Both the position numbers and the translations under genes were made by a program. The notes under the pieces are model-generated. The model searched no databases, had not been told where the DNA came from, and was given only the letters and a program-made list of their open reading frames with translations. Positions 43,234 through 52,569 of a DNA stretch of 64,000 nucleotides are shown one piece after another. The stretch's first letter is position 1; each line of letters opens with the position of its first letter. The stretch comes from Bacillota bacterium (GTDB lineage: Bacteria > Bacillota_I > Bacilli_A > RF39 > UBA660), in contig JAEYYH010000023.1 in the NCBI GenBank assembly GCA_023430885.1, positions 124,001 through 188,000 of the forward strand, read 5' to 3'.

Positions 43234-44082
43234 ATGAAAGATATTATATTAGATACATTAATAGATTCATTAAAATTATTACCATTTTTATTTTTAGTTT
43301 TTTTACTTATGGAATACATTGAACATAAGTTAAGTGATAAAAGTAAACAAACCATTGAAAAGGCCGGCAAATTTGGTCCATTGTTAGGTGGTATATTAGG
43401 TGCATTTCCACAATGTGGTTTTTCAGCAGCTGCAACAAATTTATACGCAGCTAGAATTATTACATATGGAACACTTATTGCTATATATTTATCTACATCG
43501 GATGAAATGTTACCAATAATGCTATCTGAGGGTGCAGATATTAGCGTTATATTAAAAATAATTGTATTCAAAATAATTTTAGGTATTTTATTTGGTTTTA
43601 TAATTGATATTGTTTTAAGGAAAAGAAAAAATAAAGAAACACATCAAATTAAAGATTTTTGTGAAGAAGAACATTGTGATTGTGAACATGGAATTGTAAG
43701 ATCTAGTATTAGACATACGTTAAATATTATACTATTTATAACGATAATATCACTTATATTAAATTGTATATTATATTATTTTGATGAGGATATGATTGCA
43801 GCAATATTTATGAAAAATAGTGTATTTGGTCCATTTTTAGCAAGTTTGATTGGTTTAATTCCAAACTGCGCAGCAAGTGTAGTTATTACTGAATTATACT
43901 TGAATAATGCTATCTCATTTGGTATGACTATGGCTGGATTATTAACAGGTAGCGGTGTTGCTTTGTTACTACTATTCAAGGTAAATAACAATATAAAGGA
44001 AAATATTAGCATAATGCTAACAATATATTTTATAGGAGCGATTTGTGGCATTGTAATTGATATGTTAGGATTTGCTATATGA
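43234..44082 (+). CDS. Putative 10-TM heavy-metal exporter (ArsP_2/manganese type)
   Basis: ATG 43234 lies 6 bases from AGGAGGA; the longer frame runs back into mgtA and is not used. The protein has two similar halves: GAFPQCGFSAAATNLYAA in the first and GLIPNCAASVVITELYLN in the second, with a central loop FCEEEHCDCEHGIV that is rich in Cys, His and Glu and likely binds metal. This is the pattern of the 10-TM putative metal exporter family, annotated elsewhere as manganese or arsenic efflux. Its stop overlaps the fur start. Confidence 0.8.
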   Translation: MKDIILDTLIDSLKLLPFLFLVFLLMEYIEHKLSDKSKQTIEKAGKFGPLLGGILGAFPQCGFSAAATNLYAARIITYGTLIAIYLSTSDEMLPIMLSEGADISVILKIIVFKIILGILFGFIIDIVLRKRKNKETHQIKDFCEEEHCDCEHGIVRSSIRHTLNIILFITIISLILNCILYYFDEDMIAAIFMKNSVFGPFLASLIGLIPNCAASVVITELYLNNAISFGMTMAGLLTGSGVALLLLFKVNNNIKENISIMLTIYFIGAICGIVIDMLGFAI

Positions 44083-44483
44083 TAGAAGAATTATTTAAAA
44101 AAAATAATATTAAAAATACCAAACAAAGATATTTGGTTTATAATATTGTTCTTAATTCTGATGAAGAGGCTACTATTAAATATATATATGATAAATGCTC
44201 TAATGAGGTTGATTTAGCAACTATTTATAGAATAATAGATCTTTTTATAAGTAAAGAATTATTTATAAAGAACCTAGATTACGAAGGAACAATTTATTAT
44301 GTAGTTAACAGTTTTAAACACGAACATTACTTAAATTGTATAAAATGCCGAAAAAAAGAAAAGATAGATTTTTGCCCAGTTGAAGAAATGGAGCAAAATA
44401 TTGAAAAGGAGAACGGTTTTCATATTATAAACCATAATATAGAATTTAGTGGAATATGTCATGATTGTCAAAAAAAGAAGTAA
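44079..44483 (+). CDS. Fur family metalloregulator
   Basis: 134 aa with a winged helix (NTKQRYLVYNIVL, DLATIYRIIDLF) and the metal domain: HEHYLNCIKCRKKEKIDFCP, then a C-terminal CHDCQ pair, giving two C-x2-C structural zinc motifs. ATGA overlap with the exporter gene indicates translational coupling, so this is probably the regulator of that exporter (Mur/Zur-like rather than iron Fur, inference). Followed by a terminator. Confidence 0.9.
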   Translation: MIEELFKKNNIKNTKQRYLVYNIVLNSDEEATIKYIYDKCSNEVDLATIYRIIDLFISKELFIKNLDYEGTIYYVVNSFKHEHYLNCIKCRKKEKIDFCPVEEMEQNIEKENGFHIINHNIEFSGICHDCQKKK

Positions 44484-44502
44484 GTTTGGTTTACTTCTTT
44501 TT
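44472..44502 (+). terminator. Terminator after fur-type gene
   Basis: AAAAAGAAGTAA, loop GTTTGG, TTTACTTCTTTTT, around the stop codon. Confidence 0.8.
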
Positions 44503-44655
44503 ATATTAAGTATAGTTTTGGTAAAATTGAATACAATATAATCTCTGTACAAATTAAAAAGAAAACAGATAAAAAATTTTTGAAAAAATCATAAATACTT
44601 ATAAATTCAATGCTGTTTATGATATAATATATAATGTAAAAATGGAGGTTATAAA

Positions 44656-45348
44656 ATGATATATACAAAAGAAGTAGAAAACATGTGCAAAGTAAACAAA
44701 GGCGCTGATCATGGACCAGCACCAATTCCTGAAGAAGGAAAATGGGTACAAGCAAAAGAAATAAAAGACATATCTGGTCTTACACATGGTATTGGTTGGT
44801 GTGCTCCACAACAAGGGGCTTGCAAATTAACTTTAAATGTTAAAGATGGGATTATACATGAGGCTTTAGTTGAAACAATAGGGTGTTCAGGTATGACTCA
44901 CTCAGCTGCTATGGCCGGTGAAATTTTAATAGGAAAAACCATACTTGAAGCTTTAAATACAGATTTAGTATGTGATGCTATTAATACAGCTATGAGAGAA
45001 TTATTTTTACAAATTGTTTATGGTAGAACTCAATCTGCTTTTTCAGAAGGCGGACTTTCAATAGGTGCAGGATTAGAAGATTTAGGAAAAGGACATAGAA
45101 GTCAAGTAGGAACTATTTATTCTACACTTGCAAAAGGACCTAGATATTTAGAATTAGCAGAAGGATACATTGCTGAAGTTGGGCTTGATTCTGAAGGTAA
45201 TATTATTGGATATAAATATATTAATTTAGGCAAGATGATGGATAATATTAAAGCAGGAATTGATGCTAATGAAGCAATAGAAAAGGCGAGTGGAACTTAT
45301 GGTAGATTCGATGAAGCTACTAAAAAAATAGATCCACGCCATGTTTAG
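44656..45348 (+). CDS. IscU-like scaffold domain protein paired with GGGtGRT protein
   Basis: The middle of this 230-aa protein resembles the IscU/NifU scaffold fold: GWCAPQQGACKLTLNVKDGI, LVETIGCSGMTHSAAMAGE and AINTAMRELFLQI, with cysteines at the usual cluster positions. A long N-terminal leader and C-terminal tail flank it. It occurs as a pair with the GGGtGRT gene 9 bases downstream, an arrangement known in anaerobic Bacillota. The biochemical role of the pair is not established. Confidence 0.8.
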   Translation: MIYTKEVENMCKVNKGADHGPAPIPEEGKWVQAKEIKDISGLTHGIGWCAPQQGACKLTLNVKDGIIHEALVETIGCSGMTHSAAMAGEILIGKTILEALNTDLVCDAINTAMRELFLQIVYGRTQSAFSEGGLSIGAGLEDLGKGHRSQVGTIYSTLAKGPRYLELAEGYIAEVGLDSEGNIIGYKYINLGKMMDNIKAGIDANEAIEKASGTYGRFDEATKKIDPRHV

Positions 45349-45357
45349 GAGGTTACC

Positions 45358-46356
45358 ATGGAATTATTTGAAAATTATGATAGAAGAATTAATAAAATAA
45401 ATGAAGTACTTAAGCAAAATAGTATTAGGGATTTAGAAGAAGCAAAGAAAATTTGTTTAGATAAGGGATTTAATCCATATGAAATAGTAAAAAGTATTCA
45501 GACAATATGTTTTGAAGATGCATGCTGGGCTTATACATTAGGAGCAGCTTTAGCAATTAAAAAGGGTTGCAAGTCAGCAAGCCAAGCAGCCAAAGTAATT
45601 GGCGAAGGTTTACAAGCATTTTGTATTGATGGTAGTGTTGCAGAAGATAGAAAAGTAGGTTTAGGACATGGTAATTTAGGTGCTATGCTTTTATCTGAAG
45701 AAACAGAATGTTTTGCATTTTTAGCAGGGCATGAGTCATTTGCAGCTGCTGAAGGAGCAATTGGTATTGCAAAATCAGCTAATAAAGTAAGAAAAAATCC
45801 GCTTAGAGTAATTTTAAATGGTCTTGGAAAAGATGCTGCACAAATTATTTCTAGAATAAATGGATTTACTTATGTTCAAACTAAATTTGATTATTACAGT
45901 GGAAAACTTAATATAGTTAATGAAATTGCTTATTCAGATGGTGAAAGAAGCAAAGTAAGATGCTATGGATCAGATGATGTTCGTGAAGGCGTAGCAATTA
46001 TGCATGCTGAAAATGTTGATGTTTCTATAACAGGAAATTCTACAAACCCTACTAGATTTCAACATCCAGTAGCGGGAACTTATAAAAAGGAAAGACTTGA
46101 ACAAGGAAAGAAATATTTCTCAGTTGCTTCAGGTGGTGGAACAGGAAGAACACTTCATCCAGATAATATGGCGGCTGGTCCTGCTTCCTATGGCATGACA
46201 GATACTATGGGTAGAATGCACAGTGATGCGCAATTTGCTGGTAGTTCTTCAGTACCAGCTCATGTTGAAATGATGGGGTTCATTGGCATGGGTAATAATC
46301 CTATGGTAGGGGCAACTGTATCAATCGCAGTAGCTATAGAAGAAAGCATGAAATAA
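45358..46356 (+). CDS. GGGtGRT protein
   Basis: 332 aa named for the motif GGGTGRTLHPDNMAAGPASY, present near residue 258. Other conserved parts are CFEDACWAYTLGAALAIKKG, GLGHGNLGAMLLSEET and the C-terminal GMGNNPMVGATVSIAVAIE. It is glycine- and alanine-rich and cytoplasmic. The tight pairing with the upstream scaffold-like protein suggests a shared iron-sulphur or metal-related role; no enzyme activity can be assigned. Confidence 0.88.
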   Translation: MELFENYDRRINKINEVLKQNSIRDLEEAKKICLDKGFNPYEIVKSIQTICFEDACWAYTLGAALAIKKGCKSASQAAKVIGEGLQAFCIDGSVAEDRKVGLGHGNLGAMLLSEETECFAFLAGHESFAAAEGAIGIAKSANKVRKNPLRVILNGLGKDAAQIISRINGFTYVQTKFDYYSGKLNIVNEIAYSDGERSKVRCYGSDDVREGVAIMHAENVDVSITGNSTNPTRFQHPVAGTYKKERLEQGKKYFSVASGGGTGRTLHPDNMAAGPASYGMTDTMGRMHSDAQFAGSSSVPAHVEMMGFIGMGNNPMVGATVSIAVAIEESMK

Positions 46357-46379
46357 CAAAGAAATTTGTTATTTTTTTT
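46351..46379 (+). terminator. Terminator after GGGtGRT
   Basis: AAATAACAAA, loop GAAA, TTTGTTATTT, then T6. Confidence 0.8.
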
Positions 46380-46454
46380 CTCATAAAAGGGGTGTTCAAA
46401 TTAAGTTATATAATGCTATAATATATGTGCTAGAAATAGTAAAGGAGGAATATT

Positions 46455-47792
46455 ATGTTAGAGAAAATTAATGAATTAATTGAAAAAGAAGACTATAAGA
46501 ATTTAAAATTAGAAATAACCAATTTAAATGAAGCTGACATAGCAGAAATTATCGAAGATATAGATGATAAAAAAGAACAAGTTAAAGTATTTAGACTACT
46601 GCCAAAAGATATTGCGGCAGATACTTTCTCAAATTTACCCATTGATATCCAACAAGAACTTATAACTTCACTATCAATGAAAGAAGCCGGTTCAATAATT
46701 GATAATCTATATGCGGATGATGCTGCAGATTTAATTGATGAAATGCCAGCTAATATAGTCACTAAATTACTGGCTAATACTACTCCTGAGACTAGAAAAG
46801 ACATTAATTATTTACTTAAGTATCCAGAAAATTCAGCTGGTTCAATAATGAATATTGATTTTGTTGATTTAAAAGCTGATATAACACTTGAGGAAGCGAT
46901 TAGTAAACTTAGAAGAGAAGGAAAAGAAAAAGAATCAATTGATACTTGTTTTGTTTTGGATAAAAATCGTCGACTTCTTGGTACAATTGAATTAAAAGAA
47001 TTACTTTTTAATCCTTCCGATAAAACTGTTGAAGAAGTAATGGAAGATAGGGTAATATTTACTCATACTTTGGAAGACCAAGAAGCGGTAGCAAAACAAT
47101 TTTCTAAATATGACTTAACTTTGATGCCCGTTGTGGATAAAGAGGAGAGACTTGTCGGTGTTATCACCATTGATGATGTTATCGATGTAATAGAGGAAGA
47201 AACAACTGAAGATATTGAAAAAATGGCTGGTATTAGTCCAACTGATAAGCCATATATGAAAACCAGTGTTTTTGAAACATATAAAAAAAGAATGCCTTGG
47301 TTACTAATTCTTATGTTTTCCGCAACTTTTACAGGGACAATAATTCAATCATATCAGGACGCCCTAGCCACTTATGTTGTGCTTACTGCTTTTATTCCAA
47401 TGTTTATGAATACTGGTGGTAATGCAGGAAATCAAACTTCAGTTACTGTAATTCGTGGAATATCATTAAATGAAATTGAGTTTAGTGATTTATTTAAAAT
47501 ATTATGGAAAGAGTTTAGAATAGCTATCTTAGCTGGTATAACTTTATCAGCTGCAAATTTTATAAAACTATTAGTTGTAGATAGAGTTTCTATTCCTGTA
47601 GCCGCTGTGGTTTCACTTACCTTGATAGTAACTGTTACATTTGCTAAACTAGTTGGTTGTATGCTTCCTATGTGTGCAAAAAAAATAGGATTAGATCCTG
47701 CAGTTATGGCGAGTCCTTTTATTACAACGATAGTAGATGCAATTTCACTAATTACATATTTTAATATAGCCACTTTAATATTAGGACTATAG
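46455..47792 (+). CDS. mgtE: Magnesium transporter MgtE
   Basis: The N-terminal superhelix carries paired motifs LPKDIAADTFSNLPIDIQ and MKEAGSIIDNLYADDAADLI. Two CBS domains follow (about 135-255), then five membrane helices with MFMNTGGNAGNQTSVTVIRG lining the pore. MgtE is a Mg2+-gated channel. At 445 aa the length is full. The 98-bp upstream region is too short for a full M-box. With mgtA it gives the window two magnesium uptake systems. Confidence 0.95.
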   Translation: MLEKINELIEKEDYKNLKLEITNLNEADIAEIIEDIDDKKEQVKVFRLLPKDIAADTFSNLPIDIQQELITSLSMKEAGSIIDNLYADDAADLIDEMPANIVTKLLANTTPETRKDINYLLKYPENSAGSIMNIDFVDLKADITLEEAISKLRREGKEKESIDTCFVLDKNRRLLGTIELKELLFNPSDKTVEEVMEDRVIFTHTLEDQEAVAKQFSKYDLTLMPVVDKEERLVGVITIDDVIDVIEEETTEDIEKMAGISPTDKPYMKTSVFETYKKRMPWLLILMFSATFTGTIIQSYQDALATYVVLTAFIPMFMNTGGNAGNQTSVTVIRGISLNEIEFSDLFKILWKEFRIAILAGITLSAANFIKLLVVDRVSIPVAAVVSLTLIVTVTFAKLVGCMLPMCAKKIGLDPAVMASPFITTIVDAISLITYFNIATLILGL

Positions 47793-47814
47793 TAGGAATA
47801 ATCCTACTTTTTTG
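47791..47814 (+). terminator. Terminator after mgtE
   Basis: AGTAGGA, loop ATAA, TCCTACT, then T6. Confidence 0.8.
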
Positions 47815-47837
47815 TTATAATAATATTAGGTGATAAT

Positions 47838-48410
47838 ATGTTTGAAGAGATAAAAATAAATATTCAAAATTGTAAATATTGCAAGGATGAATTTGGATTT
47901 AATCCACATCCATTAGTATGGGGAAATGGACATTCAAAAATTGTTCAGATTAGTCAAGCACCATCAAACAATGTTCATAAGTCAATGAAACCATTTACTG
48001 ATATGAGTGGTAAAACTTTAAAATATGAGTGGTATCAAATAAGTGATGAGGTTTTTTATAATATGGACAACTTTTATATAGGAGCTTTAGCCCACTGTTA
48101 TCCAGGTAAAGATAATAATGGGAATGATAGACTGCCTCCTAAAGCTTGTTTTAACAAATGGGTAAAGAAGGAATTAGAGTTTATTGATAATAAAATTTAT
48201 ATTATTATAGGCTCTAGGGCGGCAAAACAATTTTTTCCAAATGAAAACTACAATGAACTTATATTTAAGAACAATTATTATAATAATAAACTTGCTATAG
48301 TTATTCCCCATCCTTCACCATTAAATAAAAAGTGGTTAAAAGATCATCCGAAATTCTTGGAGGATAGGATATTTGAAATAAGAAGCATTATTTACAAAAC
48401 GATCAAATAA
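47838..48410 (+). CDS. Uracil-DNA glycosylase family protein (Fe-S type)
   Basis: A 190-aa UDG-fold protein: VQISQAPSNNVHKSM and DMSGKTL in the active-site region, LPPKACFNKWVKKEL in the middle and IPHPSPLNKKW as the leucine-loop motif. Cys12, Cys15, Cys87 and Cys104 are spaced like the four [4Fe-4S] ligands of family 4 enzymes. Predicted to remove uracil from DNA. Stand-alone gene with extended -10 TATAAT at 47816-47821, 16 bases before the ATG. Confidence 0.88.
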   Translation: MFEEIKINIQNCKYCKDEFGFNPHPLVWGNGHSKIVQISQAPSNNVHKSMKPFTDMSGKTLKYEWYQISDEVFYNMDNFYIGALAHCYPGKDNNGNDRLPPKACFNKWVKKELEFIDNKIYIIIGSRAAKQFFPNENYNELIFKNNYYNNKLAIVIPHPSPLNKKWLKDHPKFLEDRIFEIRSIIYKTIK

Positions 48411-48461
48411 TTTGATTTTTTTTAAAAAAATTGATATAGTTATAATATGGTAGGTGATTAT

Positions 48462-48539
48462 ATGAAGAAGATTAAAAAACAGATTCGTAAAGACTTAAGT
48501 GAGATAATGATTGAGGAAGCTAATAAGGAAAACAAGTAA
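48462..48539 (+). CDS. Micro-ORF of 25 aa
   Basis: MKKIKKQIRKDLSEIMIEEA plus a short Lys/Glu tail, behind TAGGTGAT and a TATAAT at 48441-48446. A charged amphipathic helix is likely. It ends 21 bases before the papain-like gene, so it may be an independent small protein or a leader peptide controlling it. Confidence 0.5.
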   Translation: MKKIKKQIRKDLSEIMIEEANKENK

Positions 48540-48560
48540 TTAGAAAAGAAGCTGTGATGT

Positions 48561-49094
48561 ATGAAGAAAAGAAAGATATATATAATTCAAGCACATACTG
48601 GTACAATTCCGGCTAAAGTTATAAGAGTCGTAACAAGATATAAATATAGTCATGTTATGATATCTTTAGAGCCTAATTTTTCTAAAATGTATAGTTTTGG
48701 AAGAAGAACATTAAATAATCCTTTGAATAGTGGCTTTATAATAGAAACCAAGAACGGCAAATTTTTTAAAAAGTTTAATAATACGGAATGCAAGGTATAT
48801 AAACTAACTGTTGATGAAGATAAATATCTTGCATTAAAACAAATATTAGAAGAATATGAAAAAAACCCTAGTGCCTACCAATATGATATGATTGGTTTAG
48901 TTCTTCGTTTCTTTAGAATAAGAATTCGCCGTAAGAATCATTATGTATGTAGTCAATTTGTTGCGGAAGTTATAGATAAGAGTTATATTTATAAGTTTGA
49001 TAAACCAATTGAATCTATAGAACCAAGAGATTTTGAATATATTCCTAACAAAGAAATTGCATATATAGGAAAATTAAGAGAGTATAATGTATAA
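48561..49094 (+). CDS. YiiX-like permuted papain-fold cysteine hydrolase
   Basis: 177 aa of the YiiX/YebB-like permuted NlpC/P60 group. YKYSHVMISLEP supplies the catalytic His and YVCSQFVAEVID the nucleophilic Cys, in the permuted order. These enzymes act on amide or ester bonds, often of lipids or peptidoglycan; the substrate is not known. No signal peptide is seen. The binding site upstream of ATG 48561 is weak, so coupling to the preceding micro-ORF is possible. Confidence 0.85.
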   Translation: MKKRKIYIIQAHTGTIPAKVIRVVTRYKYSHVMISLEPNFSKMYSFGRRTLNNPLNSGFIIETKNGKFFKKFNNTECKVYKLTVDEDKYLALKQILEEYEKNPSAYQYDMIGLVLRFFRIRIRRKNHYVCSQFVAEVIDKSYIYKFDKPIESIEPRDFEYIPNKEIAYIGKLREYNV

Positions 49095-49116
49095 ACTAGT
49101 CTAACTAGTTTTTTTA
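49093..49116 (+). terminator. Rho-independent terminator
   Basis: AAACTAG, loop TCTAA, CTAGTTT, then T run. Confidence 0.8.
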
Positions 49117-49182
49117 TTGACAAAAATATATAAGATGATATAATTTAATTGTGCTACTACAGATAGTACAATGGAGGCTAAA

Positions 49183-50079
49183 ATGATTCGTATAGAAAAC
49201 TTATCAAAAAAATATGATACTGATTATGTATTAAACAACTTAAATTGTTCCATAGAAGATAATTGTATTTATGGTTTAGTCGGTGCCAATGGAGCCGGTA
49301 AATCGACATTACTTCGATTAATTAATGGTATATTTTTACCAGATGAAGGTTCTATTTATATAGACGATGAAATTGTATATGACAATGACGAATTAAAACA
49401 AAGTATGGTATTTGTGCCAGATGACTTATTTTTTTATCAAGGATATACACTAATGGATATGGCAGAATTTTACAATTCGATGTACATAAATTTTGACATG
49501 GATTATTTAAAAGAACTTGCCAAAATTTTAAAACTTAATGTGAATGGCAAAATAAATACTTTTTCTAAAGGTATGAAAAGACAGTGCGCTTTAATTTGTG
49601 CATTTGCTACAAGAGCTAAATATTTGTTTTTTGATGAAACATTTGATGGAATTGACCCGGTAATTAGAAACGTTATGAAAAAAATAATAGCAAAGCAAAT
49701 GGAAGAAACTAACTGTACTATAGTTATGACGAGTCATAATTTGAGAGAATTAGAAGATATTTGTGACAATTTAGGACTACTTTATAAAGGTGGTATACTT
49801 TTTGAAAGTGATATTGATAGTTTAAAAACAAATATGATAAAAGTACAAATTTCTTTAGATAAAGATTTTGATAAAGATGATTTTAAAGATATTAATGTTT
49901 TAAACTTTAAAAAAATTGGTAGTGTAGCAACTTTAATAATTTGTGATGAGAATGGTACTAGCAAAAAGAAACTTGAAAAAAAGAAACCTATTATCTTAGA
50001 TATTATTCCTCTTACATTAGAAGAAGTATTTATATATGAAATGGAGGTGTTAGGTTATGAATTCAACGAAGTTATTTAA
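49183..50079 (+). CDS. ABC transporter ATP-binding protein (YtrB-like)
   Basis: ATG 49183 is preferred to 49171, which overlaps GGAGG. Walker A GANGAGKST, an unusual signature FSKGMKRQCALI in place of LSGGQ, Walker B YLFFDETFDGID and the H-loop MTSHNLRELED. It energises the permease encoded next. The gene overlaps the permease start by 23 bases. This operon order (ATPase, permease, GntR) recalls ytrGABCDEF-type systems linked to cell envelope stress. Confidence 0.93.
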   Translation: MIRIENLSKKYDTDYVLNNLNCSIEDNCIYGLVGANGAGKSTLLRLINGIFLPDEGSIYIDDEIVYDNDELKQSMVFVPDDLFFYQGYTLMDMAEFYNSMYINFDMDYLKELAKILKLNVNGKINTFSKGMKRQCALICAFATRAKYLFFDETFDGIDPVIRNVMKKIIAKQMEETNCTIVMTSHNLRELEDICDNLGLLYKGGILFESDIDSLKTNMIKVQISLDKDFDKDDFKDINVLNFKKIGSVATLIICDENGTSKKKLEKKKPIILDIIPLTLEEVFIYEMEVLGYEFNEVI

Positions 50080-52126
50080 TAAAGCTTATTTTATTCAGAA
50101 TTTAAAAAAGTCTAAAGGGCTTATTATATTCATGACAATTCTAATACCTATATTTACAACAATAATGCTTTTAGCACTTTCAAGTGAAGATAGTGTAATA
50201 ATAGCCAATTTAGAAACAATATCAGCTATAAATATGGTTGGCTTGTTGTTGCTACCATTATTGCTTTCTCTAACTTTATTTTCTTATGTTTTCAAAACAA
50301 AAAGCGTAGATTTTATTAATTCAATGCCTATTAGTAAAAAGACTATTTTTGTTACTAATACACTTGGCGGTATTGGAATACTGTTTTTAACAGTATTAGT
50401 GACACTATTAATGGTAGTAATAGTAGGATTATCGTCTCCCAATATTATCCTTGTAAAAGAAGTATGTTTTGATTATTTAGTATATTGGTTCGCTGCATAC
50501 ACTTTTGTTTTTGTAGCTACTAACTTAGCTATATCAGTAAGCGGTAATGCAATAACAAGTATAGCAGTAACTCTGTTATTACTATTCTTTATACCATTTT
50601 TCTGTGATTATACTTCAATGTATTATACAACTAATGTTAATACAAATTTAATGGTAAAATGTGAAGATAAAGAGTGTATTCCTGATTATTATAATTGTTA
50701 CGAAAATAAAGAATGTTTAGTAAACAAGGGCGTTAATACTTATAGTATAGCCGCTTATAATAAGGAAAATTCATCATACAATATTCCATATGAGTTGTTT
50801 TCTAATATATTTTTTGCATACAACAATGAAGTAAACATGTACAATTTAACTAGTATAATTAAAACGTTAATGCTAAGTATTATTTATATTGTACTAGGGT
50901 TATATTTATTTATTCATAGAAAAATGGAAGTATGTGAAACTTCATTTAAAAGTTTTAATCTACATCTTATAGTAAAAGGTTTGACACTAATGCCAATAGT
51001 ATTTATACTTTATGAAATCATTGATTCATCTTTTGTAAGTATTTTAATATTTATTGCTCTTATAGTGACTTATTATTTTGTATTTGATTTAATAACTAGA
51101 AAAAGTATTTCACATCTAAGAAAGTCATTAATATGGTTAGTATTCACTGTTTTGATATGGAGTTTTTATGCTTATCTTGTTAATGATACAAACTTATTTA
51201 AAAGAACAAGTGATACTATAAGAATTAGTAGCAATGATGTAGAATATGTAAAATTACAAAATAGTAATACAGGATCAGAAAATTTTGATACTAATTATTA
51301 TGATGATAGAGATTTAATTAATTTAGTATTAAACTATTCTTATAGTAGTGAATATAGATTAGATTCCTCTTCAAGTTATACAACACTTATATTTACACTA
51401 AAACTAAAAGATGGTGATGAGTATAATACATCTATCTTAGTTCCAGATACTAAGTATGATGAGTTTATAGAAAAATTCGCTAGTGTATCAAAAATAGATG
51501 AAAAAATAAAAGAATTTAACTATGAAGATACTATAGCTCTTTATATTAATAATGAATATATTATTGACAAAAATTTAATTTCTTTAATTGAAGACAGTGC
51601 TAATTCTATAACTTCTTCAGAATATTATAATAATTTAAAGTCAAACAAATTTTTTGGAGATTCTTATTTATATATATATGCAAATAATAATGTAGTAAAA
51701 TATGAAATTAATGGATTGATAAATAGTGAAATAACTAATTATATAATTGAAAGGTCAAATGAAAAACTTCAAGATGCTTTATCAATAAAATTTAATAATG
51801 ACAGGTTTTATATTAACATTATTTATTTTGATTCAGTCTTATATAATAATGATGACTCAGCTTATTATTTTGTTGATAATATGTCAGAAGAATTATATAA
51901 TTTCGCGTGTGATTATGGAACAGAAAGCTTTGATTCAACAAAGCCATATGCAGTTATTTCATATGAATATAACTATAATGGATTATATAGATTGCTTTAT
52001 ACTAATAAAGTTGATGAATTAGAAAAAATATATACTCAAAAAAGAAGTGAATTAATCAATACAGATGAATACAAAGTTTATTATCAAAATTCTATAAAAG
52101 GTTCTGAGGAAAAAAAGAATGATTAA
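50057..52126 (+). CDS. ABC-2 type permease with large extracellular domain
   Basis: 689 aa. Membrane segments lie at about 20-45, 55-80, 95-125, 135-165, 170-195 and then 270-365, including KGLIIFMTILIPIFTTIMLL. The long C-terminal half after residue 370 is soluble and rich in Tyr, Asn and Ser. It lacks known catalytic motifs and probably lies outside the cell. It partners the upstream ATPase. Substrate unknown; related systems respond to cell-wall antibiotics. The end overlaps the GntR start. Confidence 0.88.
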   Translation: MNSTKLFNKAYFIQNLKKSKGLIIFMTILIPIFTTIMLLALSSEDSVIIANLETISAINMVGLLLLPLLLSLTLFSYVFKTKSVDFINSMPISKKTIFVTNTLGGIGILFLTVLVTLLMVVIVGLSSPNIILVKEVCFDYLVYWFAAYTFVFVATNLAISVSGNAITSIAVTLLLLFFIPFFCDYTSMYYTTNVNTNLMVKCEDKECIPDYYNCYENKECLVNKGVNTYSIAAYNKENSSYNIPYELFSNIFFAYNNEVNMYNLTSIIKTLMLSIIYIVLGLYLFIHRKMEVCETSFKSFNLHLIVKGLTLMPIVFILYEIIDSSFVSILIFIALIVTYYFVFDLITRKSISHLRKSLIWLVFTVLIWSFYAYLVNDTNLFKRTSDTIRISSNDVEYVKLQNSNTGSENFDTNYYDDRDLINLVLNYSYSSEYRLDSSSSYTTLIFTLKLKDGDEYNTSILVPDTKYDEFIEKFASVSKIDEKIKEFNYEDTIALYINNEYIIDKNLISLIEDSANSITSSEYYNNLKSNKFFGDSYLYIYANNNVVKYEINGLINSEITNYIIERSNEKLQDALSIKFNNDRFYINIIYFDSVLYNNDDSAYYFVDNMSEELYNFACDYGTESFDSTKPYAVISYEYNYNGLYRLLYTNKVDELEKIYTQKRSELINTDEYKVYYQNSIKGSEEKKND

Positions 52127-52472
52127 CTTAAATTATCAAAGTAGAACATCTATATATGAACAAATAATAAATGAAGTAGAGAGATATATTGCTTTAGGAA
52201 TTTATAAACCATTACAGCAATTGCCATCTGTTAGAGAACTTGCAAGTGATTTGGGAATTAATCCTAATACGGTGAAAAAAGCTTATTCTGAACTTGAAAG
52301 AAAAGGTGTTATTACAACTATGTCTACAAAAGGAACTTTTGTTTCTGAAAAAGTTGAAGAAGTTGTAAATATGCGAATTACTCAAGGAATTGCGAGTATT
52401 AAAGAGATAATATCTTCATTAGAAAAATTAGGCCTAACTAAAGAAGAAATTATTAGGAAAATAAAAAACTAG
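52119..52472 (+). CDS. GntR family regulator (YtrA subfamily)
   Basis: 117 aa with the GntR winged helix: IYEQIINEVERYIALGIYKP, LPSVRELASDLGINPNTVKKAY and TMSTKGTFVSE, then a short dimerising tail instead of a full effector domain. This is the YtrA subfamily, which represses ABC transporter operons. It overlaps the permease gene by 8 bases, so the repressor is made last from its own operon, although YtrA is often first. Confidence 0.93.
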   Translation: MINLNYQSRTSIYEQIINEVERYIALGIYKPLQQLPSVRELASDLGINPNTVKKAYSELERKGVITTMSTKGTFVSEKVEEVVNMRITQGIASIKEIISSLEKLGLTKEEIIRKIKN

Positions 52473-52489
52473 TTCAGACTAGTTTTTTT
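52466..52489 (+). terminator. Rho-independent terminator
   Basis: AAACTAGT, loop TCAG, ACTAGTTT, then T run. Confidence 0.8.
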
Positions 52490-52569
52490 GTGTTATACTA
52501 AAAATGTTAAAGTTTGACAATTATTTACATTATCTTTCAAAAAAATTACTATTGAATGGAGAATACGTT

